A DNA stretch of 51,937 nt from RSA11 sp036564135 (GCA_036564135.1 DATCLC010000168.1:1-51937), one strand, 5' to 3'; shown: positions 1 to 8,182, counted from the first letter of the stretch. Program-made: numbers and translations. The notes: generated from the sequence alone by a model not told the origin.

Positions 1-2
1 TC

Positions 3-428
3 GCGATGGACGTCGCGCGCGACGAGACCGAGCTCTTCGTCGTCACCGAGAACGGCTACGGCAAGCGCACCGCCGTCTCCGAGTACCCGCGCAAGGGCCG
101 CGGCACCAAGGGCGTGCTCACCGCGAAGCTCACCGCACGCAAGGGCGGCCTCGCCGGCGCGCTCATCGTGCGCGCGCACCAGGACCTGCTGTTCATCTCG
201 CAGAACGGCATGGTCCAGCGCACGAACGCCGGTGGGATCTCGAAGCTCGGCCGCGCGACCCAGGGCGTCAAGGTGATGAACGTCCGCGAGGACGACCGGG
301 TGAGCGCGGTCGCGCTCGTCGTCGAGTCGTCGAACGGCGACTCGGGCGCGAACGAGGCCGAGACGCTCGAGTCCGCGGCCGCCGACGGGGCGGGCCCCGC
401 GGGCGACGGCGACGCCGCCGAGGAGTAG
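3..428 (+). CDS. gyrA: DNA gyrase subunit A, C-terminal part (5' end outside window)
   Basis: This is the 3' end of a gene that enters the window already open; the first ATG, at 6, is internal. The translated part matches the last blades of the GyrA C-terminal beta-pinwheel, which wraps DNA around gyrase: the runs ENGYGKRT, YPRKGRGTKGV, LLFISQNGMVQRT and GRATQGVKVM are typical of that domain. The catalytic tyrosine and the GyrA box lie upstream and cannot be seen. The protein ends in a low-complexity acidic Ala/Gly/Asp/Glu tail of about 35 residues, common in actinobacterial GyrA. Topoisomerase IV ParC has a related domain, but the regular blades favour GyrA. Confidence 0.93.
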   Translation, partial: AMDVARDETELFVVTENGYGKRTAVSEYPRKGRGTKGVLTAKLTARKGGLAGALIVRAHQDLLFISQNGMVQRTNAGGISKLGRATQGVKVMNVREDDRVSAVALVVESSNGDSGANEAETLESAAADGAGPAGDGDAAEE

Positions 429-472
429 CGGCGACATCGCCCGCGGCACCGACGGGCGCGTCTGATTCAATG

Positions 473-498
473 GGTCCACCGGAGAAAGGAGGTGGTCC
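473..498 (+). promoter_or_regulatory. Extended Shine-Dalgarno matching the whole 16S rRNA 3' tail, with possible hairpin
   Basis: Positions 483-498 read AGAAAGGAGGTGGTCC. The usual actinobacterial 16S tail is complementary to AGAAAGGAGGTGATCC, so all 16 positions could pair, one of them as G-U. Just upstream, CCACC (476-480) can pair with GGTGG (491-495), leaving a 10-base purine loop that holds the AAGGA core, and GG/CC can extend the stem past a T-T mismatch. Whether the hairpin forms is inference. The site is far stronger than the ribosome binding sites of the genes around it. Confidence 0.6.
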
Positions 499-506
499 TA
501 ATTCCA

Positions 507-542
507 ATGCTTAGCGGGACTCCGGAGGTGGCGGAACACTAG
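507..542 (+). CDS. Possible 11-codon leader peptide
   Basis: An ATG at 507 lies 8-13 bases after the extended Shine-Dalgarno core and opens MLSGTPEVAEH followed by TAG. A GTG at 492, inside the Shine-Dalgarno itself, is in the same frame. No run of one amino acid suggests classical attenuation. About 115 bases of GC-rich, structure-prone sequence follow, then a strong terminator, and no gene lies between, so the unit looks like a free-standing short transcript or the tail of the gyrA message. It may be a translated leader, a ribosome decoy or part of a noncoding RNA. I do not recognise a family. Confidence 0.35.
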   Translation: MLSGTPEVAEH

Positions 543-657
543 GACGGAAGGTGCGCGCCGCCTGGTGGAATCCAGACCGTGCGCCGGCGGTCGCTGAGGC
601 GGGAAGTAGTCCCACCCGCTCGCAATCACCGATCGCTTGAAAGACGCATACCTACGC

Positions 658-689
658 ACGAGGGGCCGCCGGTCGGGGCGGCCCCTCGT
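658..689 (+). terminator. Strong GC-rich hairpin terminator
   Basis: A perfect 13-bp stem (ACGAGGGGCCGCC at 658-670, complement at 677-689) closes a 6-base loop. There is no U tract, as is usual for GC-rich actinobacterial terminators. It separates the gyrA tail and leader-like element from the next gene, which starts at 713. Confidence 0.75.
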
Positions 690-712
690 CTGTCCCGCTA
701 CCGTGGTCGCCC

Positions 713-1624
713 GTGATCCACGTAGCGACGGTCCATTTCCGCGACGAGCGCTGGGTGGAGCCCCAGCTCCGCTACCTCGAACGCTTCGCCGACGAGGAGC
801 TGCGCGTCTACGCCTTCCTCAATGGGAATGGGCCCCGGCGGCACGCGGACCGGTTCTTCTACGCGACCAGCGAGCCGATCCGCGCGCACGCCTACAAGCT
901 CAACCTGCTCGCGGACGTGATCCGCTTCGCCGCGCCCGACCCCAACGACATCCTGCTCTTCCTCGACGGCGACGCCTTCCCGCTCGCCCCGCTGGGCGCC
1001 ACGCTGCGCCCGCGCCTCGCCGAGCGCCCGCTCGTCGCCGTGCGGCGCGACGAGAACAACGGCTCGCCGTTCCCCCACCCGTGCTTCGCGGCGACCACGG
1101 TCGGCTTCTGGCACGAGATCGGCGGCACCTGGCACTCCGGCGACAAGCAGCACTGGAGCGATCCCGCCGGCCGCCCCCTCACCGATGTCGGCGCCAACCT
1201 GCTCACGATCCTCAAGGAGCGGGGCGTGAGCTGGCACCCGCTGCTGCGCTCGAACACGCGCGAACTGCACCCGCTTCACTACGCCGTCTACGGCGACGAT
1301 GCGGAGCCGGTGATCGTCTACCACCACGGCGCCGGCTTCGGCGCTCGGCCGGGCCGGGCGTTCAAGTGGGAGGCGGGGCACACCGACGCGCGGGCCTCAC
1401 TGCTCGCCCGCGCGCTCGACGCGCTGCCGCGCAACGACCTCACGCGCAAGCTGCGCCGCCGCTACCACCCCGTGAAGCGCCTGAACGAGGAGCTCACGCG
1501 GAAGGTGAAGCAGCTCGACGCCGACGTGTTCGAGCGGCTGCGCACCGACGAGCAGTTCTGGCGGGACTTCGTCGACCCAGGCGCCGCGCGGCCCAGCGGC
1601 GAGCCGCAGGCCGCCGGCGACTAG
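713..1624 (+). CDS. Putative GT-A fold glycosyltransferase-like protein
   Basis: The 303-residue protein has no signal peptide or membrane segment. A hydrophobic strand followed by an acidic DxD-like motif (LLFLDGDAFPL, about residues 79-89) resembles the nucleotide-sugar/metal site of GT-A glycosyltransferases. Conserved-looking His and Asp residues follow (SPFPHPCF, GDKQHWSDP, YHHGAGF), and the C-terminus is basic. The start is GTG, 24 bases after the upstream terminator, so the gene must be expressed separately from gyrA. Substrate and acceptor cannot be read from sequence, and it is far from the polysaccharide locus. Its TAG stop lies in a CTAG shared with the stop of the convergent HNH gene. 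Confidence 0.6.
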   Translation: MIHVATVHFRDERWVEPQLRYLERFADEELRVYAFLNGNGPRRHADRFFYATSEPIRAHAYKLNLLADVIRFAAPDPNDILLFLDGDAFPLAPLGATLRPRLAERPLVAVRRDENNGSPFPHPCFAATTVGFWHEIGGTWHSGDKQHWSDPAGRPLTDVGANLLTILKERGVSWHPLLRSNTRELHPLHYAVYGDDAEPVIVYHHGAGFGARPGRAFKWEAGHTDARASLLARALDALPRNDLTRKLRRRYHPVKRLNEELTRKVKQLDADVFERLRTDEQFWRDFVDPGAARPSGEPQAAGD

Positions 1625-2214
1625 GCGGCGAGCAGGTACTGCTCCCACGCGTCGGGGACGCGCGGGCTCGCGATCCGGATGAACACGTTCGGCCCGGGCG
1701 GCTTAGGTTTCGAACGCAACGGCATCTGGGCCTCGTCGGGCAGGCGGTTGCCCTTGCGCCGGTTGCACGGCGCGCAGGCGGCGACGATGTTGTCCCACGC
1801 CGACGTACCGCCCCGGCTGCGCGGCACGACGTGGTCGACGGTGAGGCCGGTGGACTCGCGCCCGCAGTATTGGCAGGTGTAGGAGTCGCGCGCGAGCACG
1901 GCCTTGCGGGTGATCTTGCGCCGGTGCACGTCGCGCGGCACCCGCACGTAACGCACGAGCCGGATCACGCACGGCCGCTGCATGCTCATGCGCTCCGAGC
2001 GCAGAACGCCCTCGGCGCTCTCGACCACCTCGGCGCGCTCCTTGAGCACGAGCACGGTGGCGCGCCGGACGGTACAGACGTTGATCGGCTCGTAGCTTGC
2101 GTTGAGCACGAGAACGCGCGAGCCAGGCGAGTGCTGGCGGCCGCCGTGCATCCGACCCGCCAGCGAGACCACGTTGGCTGGGTGTACGCCTGCGTCTGCG
2201 GCGTTCGCGCCCAT
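1621..2214 (-). CDS. HNH endonuclease family protein
   Basis: The 197-residue protein belongs to the widespread actinobacterial HNH family. Its N-terminal half carries VLVLNASYEPINVCTV, the usual start of this family. The HNH core near residues 110-160 has a zinc knuckle CQYCG, the catalytic VDHVVPRSRGG with the metal-binding His, then a second CAPC knuckle followed by NRRKGNR. All expected metal and catalytic residues are present. Such stand-alone proteins are common and usually functionally uncharacterised; roles in DNA repair or phage defence are speculative. It is the last gene of a minus-strand run with pheA. Confidence 0.88.
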   Translation of the reverse strand: MGANAADAGVHPANVVSLAGRMHGGRQHSPGSRVLVLNASYEPINVCTVRRATVLVLKERAEVVESAEGVLRSERMSMQRPCVIRLVRYVRVPRDVHRRKITRKAVLARDSYTCQYCGRESTGLTVDHVVPRSRGGTSAWDNIVAACAPCNRRKGNRLPDEAQMPLRSKPKPPGPNVFIRIASPRVPDAWEQYLLAA

Positions 2215-2295
2215 CGCGTTGCGGATTCTAGATGGCTCGCCCGCCGGTGAAAACCGTGCCCGGGAGCCGGGCGCCCGCGCGCGCGCCGACGAGCG

Positions 2296-3150
2296 TCAGG
2301 GGATCCCCGTCGACGCGGTCGGGTAGCTGCCCAGGACGCGCACCTCCTCGGCCTTGCCGCGCAGGGCATCGAGCGCGTCGGCGAGCGGCGGGTCGTCGAC
2401 CCGTCCGTCGGCGTCGATGAAGAACAGGTAGCGCCCGAGGCCGCGCCGCAGGGGCCGCGACTCGATGCGCGTCAGGTTGATCTCCCGGCTGGAGAACTCG
2501 GTCAGCGCCTCGACGAGCGCACCGGGGTGGTCGGCGCCGAGCTCGGAGAAGAAGAAGGTGGTCCGCCACGGGCCGTCGCCGGCGGGGCGCACGCCCTCGG
2601 GGGCGATCCACACGAAGCGCGTGACGTTTCCGGGCTCGTCCTCCACGTTCTCGCGCAGCACCACGCCGCCGTAGATCTCGGCGGCGATGGCCGTACCGAG
2701 GGCGGCCCACGGCTTGCCGGCCTCGACCACTTCGCGCACGGCCTCGGCGGTGCTCGCCGCGGCACGCGGGATGGCGCGCGGAAGCTCCGAGCGCAGGAAG
2801 CGCGCGCACTGGGCGAGCGGCTGGGGGTGGCTGAGCACCGCCTCGACCTCGCCCAGCTCGATCCGCTCGGCGGCGATCAGCGCGTGGTGGACGGGGTGGT
2901 CGTGCTCGCCGACGATCGCGACGCCGCGCACGTCGAAGGCGAGCGCGTCGAGCGTCGCCCGCACCGTGCCCTCGATCGAGTTGTCGAACGGTACGAGGGC
3001 GCGGTCGGCGTCGCCATCGGCCACCGCCTGCAGCGCGTCGTAGACCGTGGGCTGGGGCAGGGGATCGTACGGCTGGCCGCCCACGGCGGCGCGCAGCGCG
3101 TCGTCGGAGAAGGTGCCCGCGGGGCCCAGGAAAGCAATTCGGGTCGCCAT
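2296..3150 (-). CDS. pheA: Prephenate dehydratase
   Basis: Converts prephenate to phenylpyruvate in phenylalanine synthesis. The 284-residue protein starts MATRIAFLGPAGTFS. The catalytic domain spans about residues 1-180 and ends with the TRF motif (NVTRFVWIA, Thr near 177), whose Thr is catalytic in this family. A C-terminal ACT domain (about 195-270) holds GALVEAL and the ESRP phenylalanine-binding motif, so feedback inhibition is expected. The open frame extends upstream, but the added residues are low complexity and ATG 3150 fits the family's usual start. There is no fused chorismate mutase domain, as is normal in Gram-positives. Confidence 0.95.
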   Translation of the reverse strand: MATRIAFLGPAGTFSDDALRAAVGGQPYDPLPQPTVYDALQAVADGDADRALVPFDNSIEGTVRATLDALAFDVRGVAIVGEHDHPVHHALIAAERIELGEVEAVLSHPQPLAQCARFLRSELPRAIPRAAASTAEAVREVVEAGKPWAALGTAIAAEIYGGVVLRENVEDEPGNVTRFVWIAPEGVRPAGDGPWRTTFFFSELGADHPGALVEALTEFSSREINLTRIESRPLRRGLGRYLFFIDADGRVDDPPLADALDALRGKAEEVRVLGSYPTASTGIP

Positions 3151-3181
3151 GCCGCGGGCGAACCTACAAGAACGCGGGCGC

Positions 3182-4273
3182 CTACTCGAAGACGACGGGG
3201 TAGGAGGCCCGGTTGTTCTCGGAGATCTCCTCGCCCGGCACCGGCTGGACGATGACCGTGAGCACGAGCTCCTGCCCGGTGGGGACCTCGCCCTCGATGG
3301 CGATCGTGGCCGTGGAGGTCTGGCCAGGCGGGATGCGCCCGATGGTCGCGTCACCCTGCAGGAGCACGCCGCCACCGGCGAGCTCGTAGGAGACGATCAC
3401 GTCGCGCTCCTGCGTGTCGCCGCCGTTCAGGACGCTCACGTCGATGGACGGGTTCTGCGCGCGCACGTTGGTCGCCGAGTCGGGGCTGAGCTCGACGTTG
3501 CCGGGCCGCATCACCGTGCTCACGATCTCGGTGCCGTGGACGCCCTCGCCGGCGGCGCCGGTGACGCCCGCGATGTGCGCCATCGCGGCGCCGACCGACA
3601 GCCTGTCGAGCCAGTTGGTCGGGTCCGTGAGGAAGACGCTCTGCGGCACCTCGCCGTCGATCTCCTGCTCCTGGAGCACCCTGACCATGTCATCGCGCGC
3701 GCGGCGGTAGAGGACGTCGCTCGCGAGCAGGACGCGCATGCTCTCGACGATCCCGTCGATCGCCTCACCGCGGCCCGTGCGCCCGAGCGCGTTCGGGATC
3801 TGGTTGGACAGCGTGCGCATGGCCTCGGCGCGTAGCTCGTAGGCGAGGACGAGGTCGCCCTGCGCCTCGGCGAGCTCGTCGGGGCGGTCGAGCCCCTGCG
3901 CCCGGCGCAGCAGATCGTCGGCGGCGCCGCGGTACGAGGCGATCTGCGCCTGCAGCGCGTTGCCGGAGAGGTCCCCCGGGTCCCGCAGCGTCCCGAAGAA
4001 CTCCTGGGAGAGCTGGTTGGTGTTCGAGACGAGCGCGGAGAGATCGCGTAGGTAGTCGTCGAAAGCACGTTCCTTACGCGCGTTCAGGCAGCCGCGCACC
4101 GCCAGCAGGAGCAGGATCAAAACGAGCAGCCCGATGCCGAGCGCGATCAGCCGGCGGACGATGATCTCGCGCGAGGCACCGCGCGGACGCCGGGGTCCAC
4201 GCGGACGGCGCGGCCGCCGGGCTGTGCTCTGGCGCCGGGAAGGCGCGGGATCGTCGGCTTCGAAGAATTCCAC
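3182..4273 (-). CDS. Single-pass membrane protein with C-terminal CARDB-like domain
   Basis: The 363-residue protein has an Arg/Pro-rich cytoplasmic N-terminus (about residues 1-37), one strong transmembrane helix (about 40-60), a helical region (65-250) and a C-terminal beta-rich domain (about 255-360) with the look of CARDB/DUF11-type immunoglobulin-like folds: VLNGGDTQERDVIVSYEL and VPGEEISENNRASYPV, the latter matching the usual end of CARDB. It is therefore probably exposed outside the membrane. It lies 31 bases upstream of pheA on the same strand and diverges from the kinase at 4446. Start GTG 4273. No enzymatic motif is visible and the function is unknown. Confidence 0.75.
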   Translation of the reverse strand: MEFFEADDPAPSRRQSTARRPRRPRGPRRPRGASREIIVRRLIALGIGLLVLILLLLAVRGCLNARKERAFDDYLRDLSALVSNTNQLSQEFFGTLRDPGDLSGNALQAQIASYRGAADDLLRRAQGLDRPDELAEAQGDLVLAYELRAEAMRTLSNQIPNALGRTGRGEAIDGIVESMRVLLASDVLYRRARDDMVRVLQEQEIDGEVPQSVFLTDPTNWLDRLSVGAAMAHIAGVTGAAGEGVHGTEIVSTVMRPGNVELSPDSATNVRAQNPSIDVSVLNGGDTQERDVIVSYELAGGGVLLQGDATIGRIPPGQTSTATIAIEGEVPTGQELVLTVIVQPVPGEEISENNRASYPVVFE

Positions 4274-4445
4274 GGTCGACCGGAGCTCCGAACGCTATCG
4301 CCCATCGCCCCGTGCGGGCACCCTAAGGGTCGGCTACCCCACTGGACGTGAGTATGACCCGGGCACCGGTCGCTTCCGCTACCAGGGGCAGGATCGGGCC
4401 CGGCGGCGCCGAACGCCTCAAGTTGGAGTGGCCGCCGACGTCGTC

Positions 4446-5990
4446 ATGGACCGGTTTCAGATTCTCGAGCGCCTCGGCTCGGGTGGCATGGGCGTCGTCT
4501 ACAGGGCCCTCGACGAGCGCCTGCAGCGCCAGGTCGCCGTCAAGGAGATCCACCAAGCGGGCTCCGAGCGCGTGCTGCGCGAGGCCCAGGCGGCGGCTCG
4601 CCTGAACCACCCGGCGATCGCGACCCTGTACGAGCTCGGCGAGCGCAACGGGCACGCGGTCCTGGTCTCGGAGCTCGTCCGCGGGCGGACGCTCGACGAG
4701 CTCGCGCGGGCCGGGGAGCTCTCCGACCGCGACGTGGCGGAGGTCGGCGCCGACCTTTGCGACGCGCTGGTCCACGCACACGAGCGCGGCGTCGTCCACC
4801 GCGACATCAAGCCGCAGAACATCATGGTCCGCCCGCCCGACCAGGCGGGCCGCCGCGCGAAGCTCATGGACTTCGGGATCGCGGCTATAGCGGGCGCCCC
4901 GACGCTGACCGCGACGGGCGAGGTCGTCGGGACGCTCGCCTACATGGCGCCCGAGCAGGCGGAGGGCGAGGAGGTCGGCCCGGAGGCGGACGTCTATTCG
5001 CTGGCGCTCACGCTGTACGAGGCGTGGACGGGCACGAACCCCGTAGCCGGCCGCACCCCGGCGCAGACGGCGCGCCGCATCGGGCGCGAGATCCGCTCGC
5101 TCGCTCGCGAGCGCGAGGACCTGCCCGCGGAGCTCGCCGACGTCATCGACGCCTGTCTTCTGCCCGAGCCGCACATGCGCCCGGGTCCCGAGGAGCTGGG
5201 AGACGTGCTGCGCCGGGTCGCGCCCGAGCTCGACGACGAGTACGCGGTGCCGGGCGCTGAGGTCGAAGAGGGCGAGCGCGAGTGGAACTGGCGCGCGCCC
5301 ACGCGCGTGGCCGCCCTCGCGGGCCTGGGGGCGGCGCTCGCCGCGCTCGCGGGCCCGGCGGGGCGACCGGGCCTCACGCTCGCCCTGGCGGCGATCATCG
5401 TCCCCGCGCTCGCGGTGGCGCGCAGCGCGCTGCACGCGGCCCTGCCGTTCGCGGCGATCCCGCTGGGCGCGGTCGGCGCCCTCGCGGCCTTTCCGGTGCT
5501 CGTCGGCGTCGCCTGCGAGCGCTGGCGCGAGCGCGCGGTGCTGGGCGGCCTCGGCTTCGCCGCGTACCTCGTCGGCGCCGCGGGGTTCGGCGCCGGCCCG
5601 CGCGCGGGGATCGCCCCGGTCGCGGCCGAGGACTGGCAACGCTCAGCGGGGAGCGCGGCTCACGATCTGCTCCTGCCGATGCTCGACCCGCACGCGCTGC
5701 TCGGCATCGCCGCGCTCGCCGCGGGGTCGGTCGCGATCGCGCTCGCGCTGCGCGCGCACCTCGCCGTCGCCATGGTCGCGGCGATGATCTGGGCAGCGGG
5801 GATCACGGCGGCGCTCGCCGCAGTGGGCAACGGCGTCCTGGGCGAGGGCTCGTTCGCCGCGGTGCTCGCCGGGGCGGCCGCGGTGGCCTACGAGGCCCAC
5901 CGTCGCGCGCGCTCGGGCGAGCCGCAGCGGCCGGCTGGCGAGGGCGACCCGCTCGCGGGCGCCCAGCCGATGCTGCACGGCGGCAGGTAG
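4446..5990 (+). CDS. Serine/threonine protein kinase with polytopic membrane C-terminus
   Basis: The N-terminal kinase domain (about residues 1-255) has the glycine loop GSGGMGVVY, the lysine in VAVKEI, the catalytic loop HRDIKPQN near 118, DFG, and APEQ. The remaining 230 residues hold several hydrophobic Ala/Leu-rich segments between about 285 and 485, predicted as five to seven membrane spans, with no PASTA, NHL or other extracellular sensor. Most actinobacterial receptor kinases have one span. ATG 4446 starts the canonical MDRFQILERLGSGG; the frame is open further upstream but without conserved sequence. It diverges from the CARDB-like protein across about 170 bases that must hold both promoters. 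Confidence 0.88.
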   Translation: MDRFQILERLGSGGMGVVYRALDERLQRQVAVKEIHQAGSERVLREAQAAARLNHPAIATLYELGERNGHAVLVSELVRGRTLDELARAGELSDRDVAEVGADLCDALVHAHERGVVHRDIKPQNIMVRPPDQAGRRAKLMDFGIAAIAGAPTLTATGEVVGTLAYMAPEQAEGEEVGPEADVYSLALTLYEAWTGTNPVAGRTPAQTARRIGREIRSLAREREDLPAELADVIDACLLPEPHMRPGPEELGDVLRRVAPELDDEYAVPGAEVEEGEREWNWRAPTRVAALAGLGAALAALAGPAGRPGLTLALAAIIVPALAVARSALHAALPFAAIPLGAVGALAAFPVLVGVACERWRERAVLGGLGFAAYLVGAAGFGAGPRAGIAPVAAEDWQRSAGSAAHDLLLPMLDPHALLGIAALAAGSVAIALALRAHLAVAMVAAMIWAAGITAALAAVGNGVLGEGSFAAVLAGAAAVAYEAHRRARSGEPQRPAGEGDPLAGAQPMLHGGR

Positions 5991-6106
5991 CGCCTGGCCG
6001 TTCGTCCACCAGCGGGCCCAGCGCTTACCGCGACGGGCGGCGCGCCGATGCGTGAACGGGGGATGCGGCGGCCCGCTGGGCCGTCCCGCAGGCGTCCCCG
6101 CCACCC

Positions 6107-7252
6107 ATGCAGAACCGCTTGCCCGCAGCACTCAGCGGGGCGCGCCCGTTACGCGCCCTCGTCCGATCGGCCGCGATCGCCGCGATCGCGGCGATCGCCG
6201 TGGCCGCGCCGGGTGCGGACGCCCACGCCAAGGGCAAGCGCGCCCCGCTCGTCGGCTTCAACGAGCAGATGCTCGTGGGCGTCGACGGGCTCTCACCCGA
6301 GGAGAAGCTCGAGCTCGCTGACGCCGCGGGCGCGTCCACCGTCCGCATCAGCCTCGACTGGCGTCCGCTGGAGCCCTACCCCGACTACTGGCACGAGCCC
6401 GCCTGGGAGAGCGCGAGGGAGGTCTACGCCGACGCGCGGGCGCGGGGCATGAGGCCGATCCTCACCCTGGTTGCGGCGCCGTGGTGGGCGCGCGCGGGCG
6501 ACTGCGGCGGCAACTGGGCGTGCGTCGCGCCGCCCGCGCCCGAGATGGATGAGGAATGGGCGGAGTTCGCGGCCGAGGTCGCCGACCGCTTCCCGGGGGC
6601 CGTGCTCGAGATCTGGAACGAGCCCAACCTGCGCAGCTACTGGTGGCCGGAGCCCGATCCGAAGCGCTACGCGGAGCTCCTGGACGTCGCCTACCGCGCG
6701 ATCAAGGACGCAAACCCCAAAGCGCCCGTGCTCGGCGCGAGCGTCTCGGGCACCCAGGAAACGCAGCCCGGCGCCCAGGTCGCCATGCCGGCGTTCCTGC
6801 GCGCGACCTACCGGGCCCGGCCGCGCGTCGCGAAGCGCATGGACGGCCTCTCCTTCCACATCTACGGGCTCGCGGGCGGCCTGGGGCGGCGCGGGACCTA
6901 CCGCAAGGTCCTCCGGCAGGCGACCCGGATCAGCAGGCGCTTCGCGGGCCGCACGCCGCTCTGGGTGACCGAGGTCGGCGTCTCGACCGGCGCGCCCGAG
7001 AACGTGAGCGAGCGGCGCCAGCGCGATCTGTTGTGGCGGGCGTGGCGCTCCCTCAGCAAGCGTCGGGCGGTGAGGGCCGTCGTCTTCCACCGGCTGGTGG
7101 AGCCGCGCGAATCGGTAAGCGACGAGTGGGAGTGGGGGACCGGCTGGGTTCGCTACGCGCCCGAGCGAGCCGGCGAGGCCCCGCCCGTGCGCCCCGTGTT
7201 CTGCCTCTTCGCCAAGCGCCTGGGGCGCGGATACCCCGGCTGTCCGGGCTAG
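6107..7252 (+). CDS. Secreted clan GH-A glycoside hydrolase (GH39/GH5-like)
   Basis: The 381-residue protein begins with a basic N-terminus and a hydrophobic Ala/Ile stretch ending near residue 40 at a plausible AxA signal-peptidase site, so it is probably exported. The rest fits a (beta/alpha)8 barrel of clan GH-A. EIWNEPN supplies the acid/base Glu near residue 172, and WVTEVGVS the nucleophile Glu near residue 289. The order and spacing of about 117 residues are typical of GH39- and GH5-like retaining enzymes. Natural substrate is unknown; turnover of the cell's own surface glycan is possible but unsupported. It follows the kinase after 116 bases. Confidence 0.8.
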   Translation: MQNRLPAALSGARPLRALVRSAAIAAIAAIAVAAPGADAHAKGKRAPLVGFNEQMLVGVDGLSPEEKLELADAAGASTVRISLDWRPLEPYPDYWHEPAWESAREVYADARARGMRPILTLVAAPWWARAGDCGGNWACVAPPAPEMDEEWAEFAAEVADRFPGAVLEIWNEPNLRSYWWPEPDPKRYAELLDVAYRAIKDANPKAPVLGASVSGTQETQPGAQVAMPAFLRATYRARPRVAKRMDGLSFHIYGLAGGLGRRGTYRKVLRQATRISRRFAGRTPLWVTEVGVSTGAPENVSERRQRDLLWRAWRSLSKRRAVRAVVFHRLVEPRESVSDEWEWGTGWVRYAPERAGEAPPVRPVFCLFAKRLGRGYPGCPG

Positions 7253-7306
7253 GCAGCGGGCCTGCGACGCCGGGCGTTGCCGCGCGGTAAGTCCGGCGCA
7301 CTTGCG

Positions 7307-7312
7307 TAGGAT
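7307..7312 (+). promoter_or_regulatory. Probable -10 box of the fhaA-ddl operon
   Basis: TAGGAT fits the actinobacterial vegetative -10 consensus. A transcript starting near 7319 would have a leader of about 60 bases before the proposed ATC start at 7381. No convincing -35 box is seen 16-18 bases upstream. Confidence 0.4.
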
Positions 7313-7380
7313 TGGCTGTCTGAGCAAGCGGGCTTTCCGGCCCGTCGCGTCCTGGAACCTCGTCGACGAGGAGAGCCGAG

Positions 7381-8148
7381 ATCAGCGTTCTGAGGAACCT
7401 CGAAGCCCGGATCGAGAGCCTCGTCGAGGGCGTCTTTTCGCGTGCCTTCTCCTCGCAGGTCCAGCCGGTCGAGATCGCCCGCAAGCTCGCCAAGGAGATG
7501 GACGCGCACCGCACGGCATCGGTCTCGCGCGTGTACGTGCCCAACCAGTACACGGTGTGGCTCGGCCCGGAGGACCACAAGCGCCTCGCCGGATACGAGA
7601 GCTCGCTCGCCCAGGAGCTCGCCGCGTACCTCCTCGAGCACGCCCGCCGGCACGACTACGCGCTGCTCACGCGGCCGGAGGTGCGCATCGAGATGGACGA
7701 GCGGCTGCGGCTGGGCGAGTTCGGCATCCAGACGCGGCTCGTCAAGCCCGCGGCGCAGCAGGGCGAGTCCCCGTCGCTGGGGGAGGAAGGCCGCACGATG
7801 GTCTACTCGGTGCCCCCCAAGCAGAAGGAGAGCCGCGCGAAGGCCCCCGTCGACCGGGTCCGGGAGACGCGGGCGATCGTCACGCTCGACGACCGTCGGT
7901 ACGTGCTCGAGGGCCCCGTCGCGGTACTCGGCCGCTCCCGCGACTGCGACTGCGTGTTCGCCGACCCCAACGTCTCGCGCCGCCACGCGGAGCTCCGGCG
8001 CCGCTCCAACGGCGATTGGGAGATCGCCGACCTCGGGTCGACGAACGGGGTCAAGGTCAACGACCGCCGCGTCGACCGCGCCCGGCTCGCACCCGGGGAC
8101 GAGGTCCAACTCGGCACGACCCGCTTCACGTTCGACATCGAGGCATGA
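7381..8148 (+). CDS. fhaA: FhaA-type protein: DUF3662 plus FHA domain, apparent ATC start
   Basis: FhaA proteins bind phosphothreonine and link PknB signalling to peptidoglycan synthesis. The frame encodes an N-terminal DUF3662 domain (LEARIESLVEGVF to about residue 120), a short linker, and a C-terminal FHA domain (about 165-255) with GRSRDCD, SRRHAEL and STNGVKVN. The first ATG in frame, at 7498, would remove 39 conserved-looking residues. Upstream of it there is no ATG, GTG or TTG before the stop at 7321. The natural start is ATC 7381, seven bases after a GAGGAG Shine-Dalgarno, giving ISVLRNLEARIE. CTG 7390 is the alternative. It heads the cell-wall operon. Confidence 0.85.
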   Translation: MSVLRNLEARIESLVEGVFSRAFSSQVQPVEIARKLAKEMDAHRTASVSRVYVPNQYTVWLGPEDHKRLAGYESSLAQELAAYLLEHARRHDYALLTRPEVRIEMDERLRLGEFGIQTRLVKPAAQQGESPSLGEEGRTMVYSVPPKQKESRAKAPVDRVRETRAIVTLDDRRYVLEGPVAVLGRSRDCDCVFADPNVSRRHAELRRRSNGDWEIADLGSTNGVKVNDRRVDRARLAPGDEVQLGTTRFTFDIEA

Positions 8149-8182
8149 TCCCGGCGGCGCGCCGGGAATAGGGCGATATTCG

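Noticed and set aside
7498..8148. ATG 7498 as the start of fhaA
   Set aside because: It would cut the DUF3662 domain by 39 residues, and there is no ribosome binding site before it.
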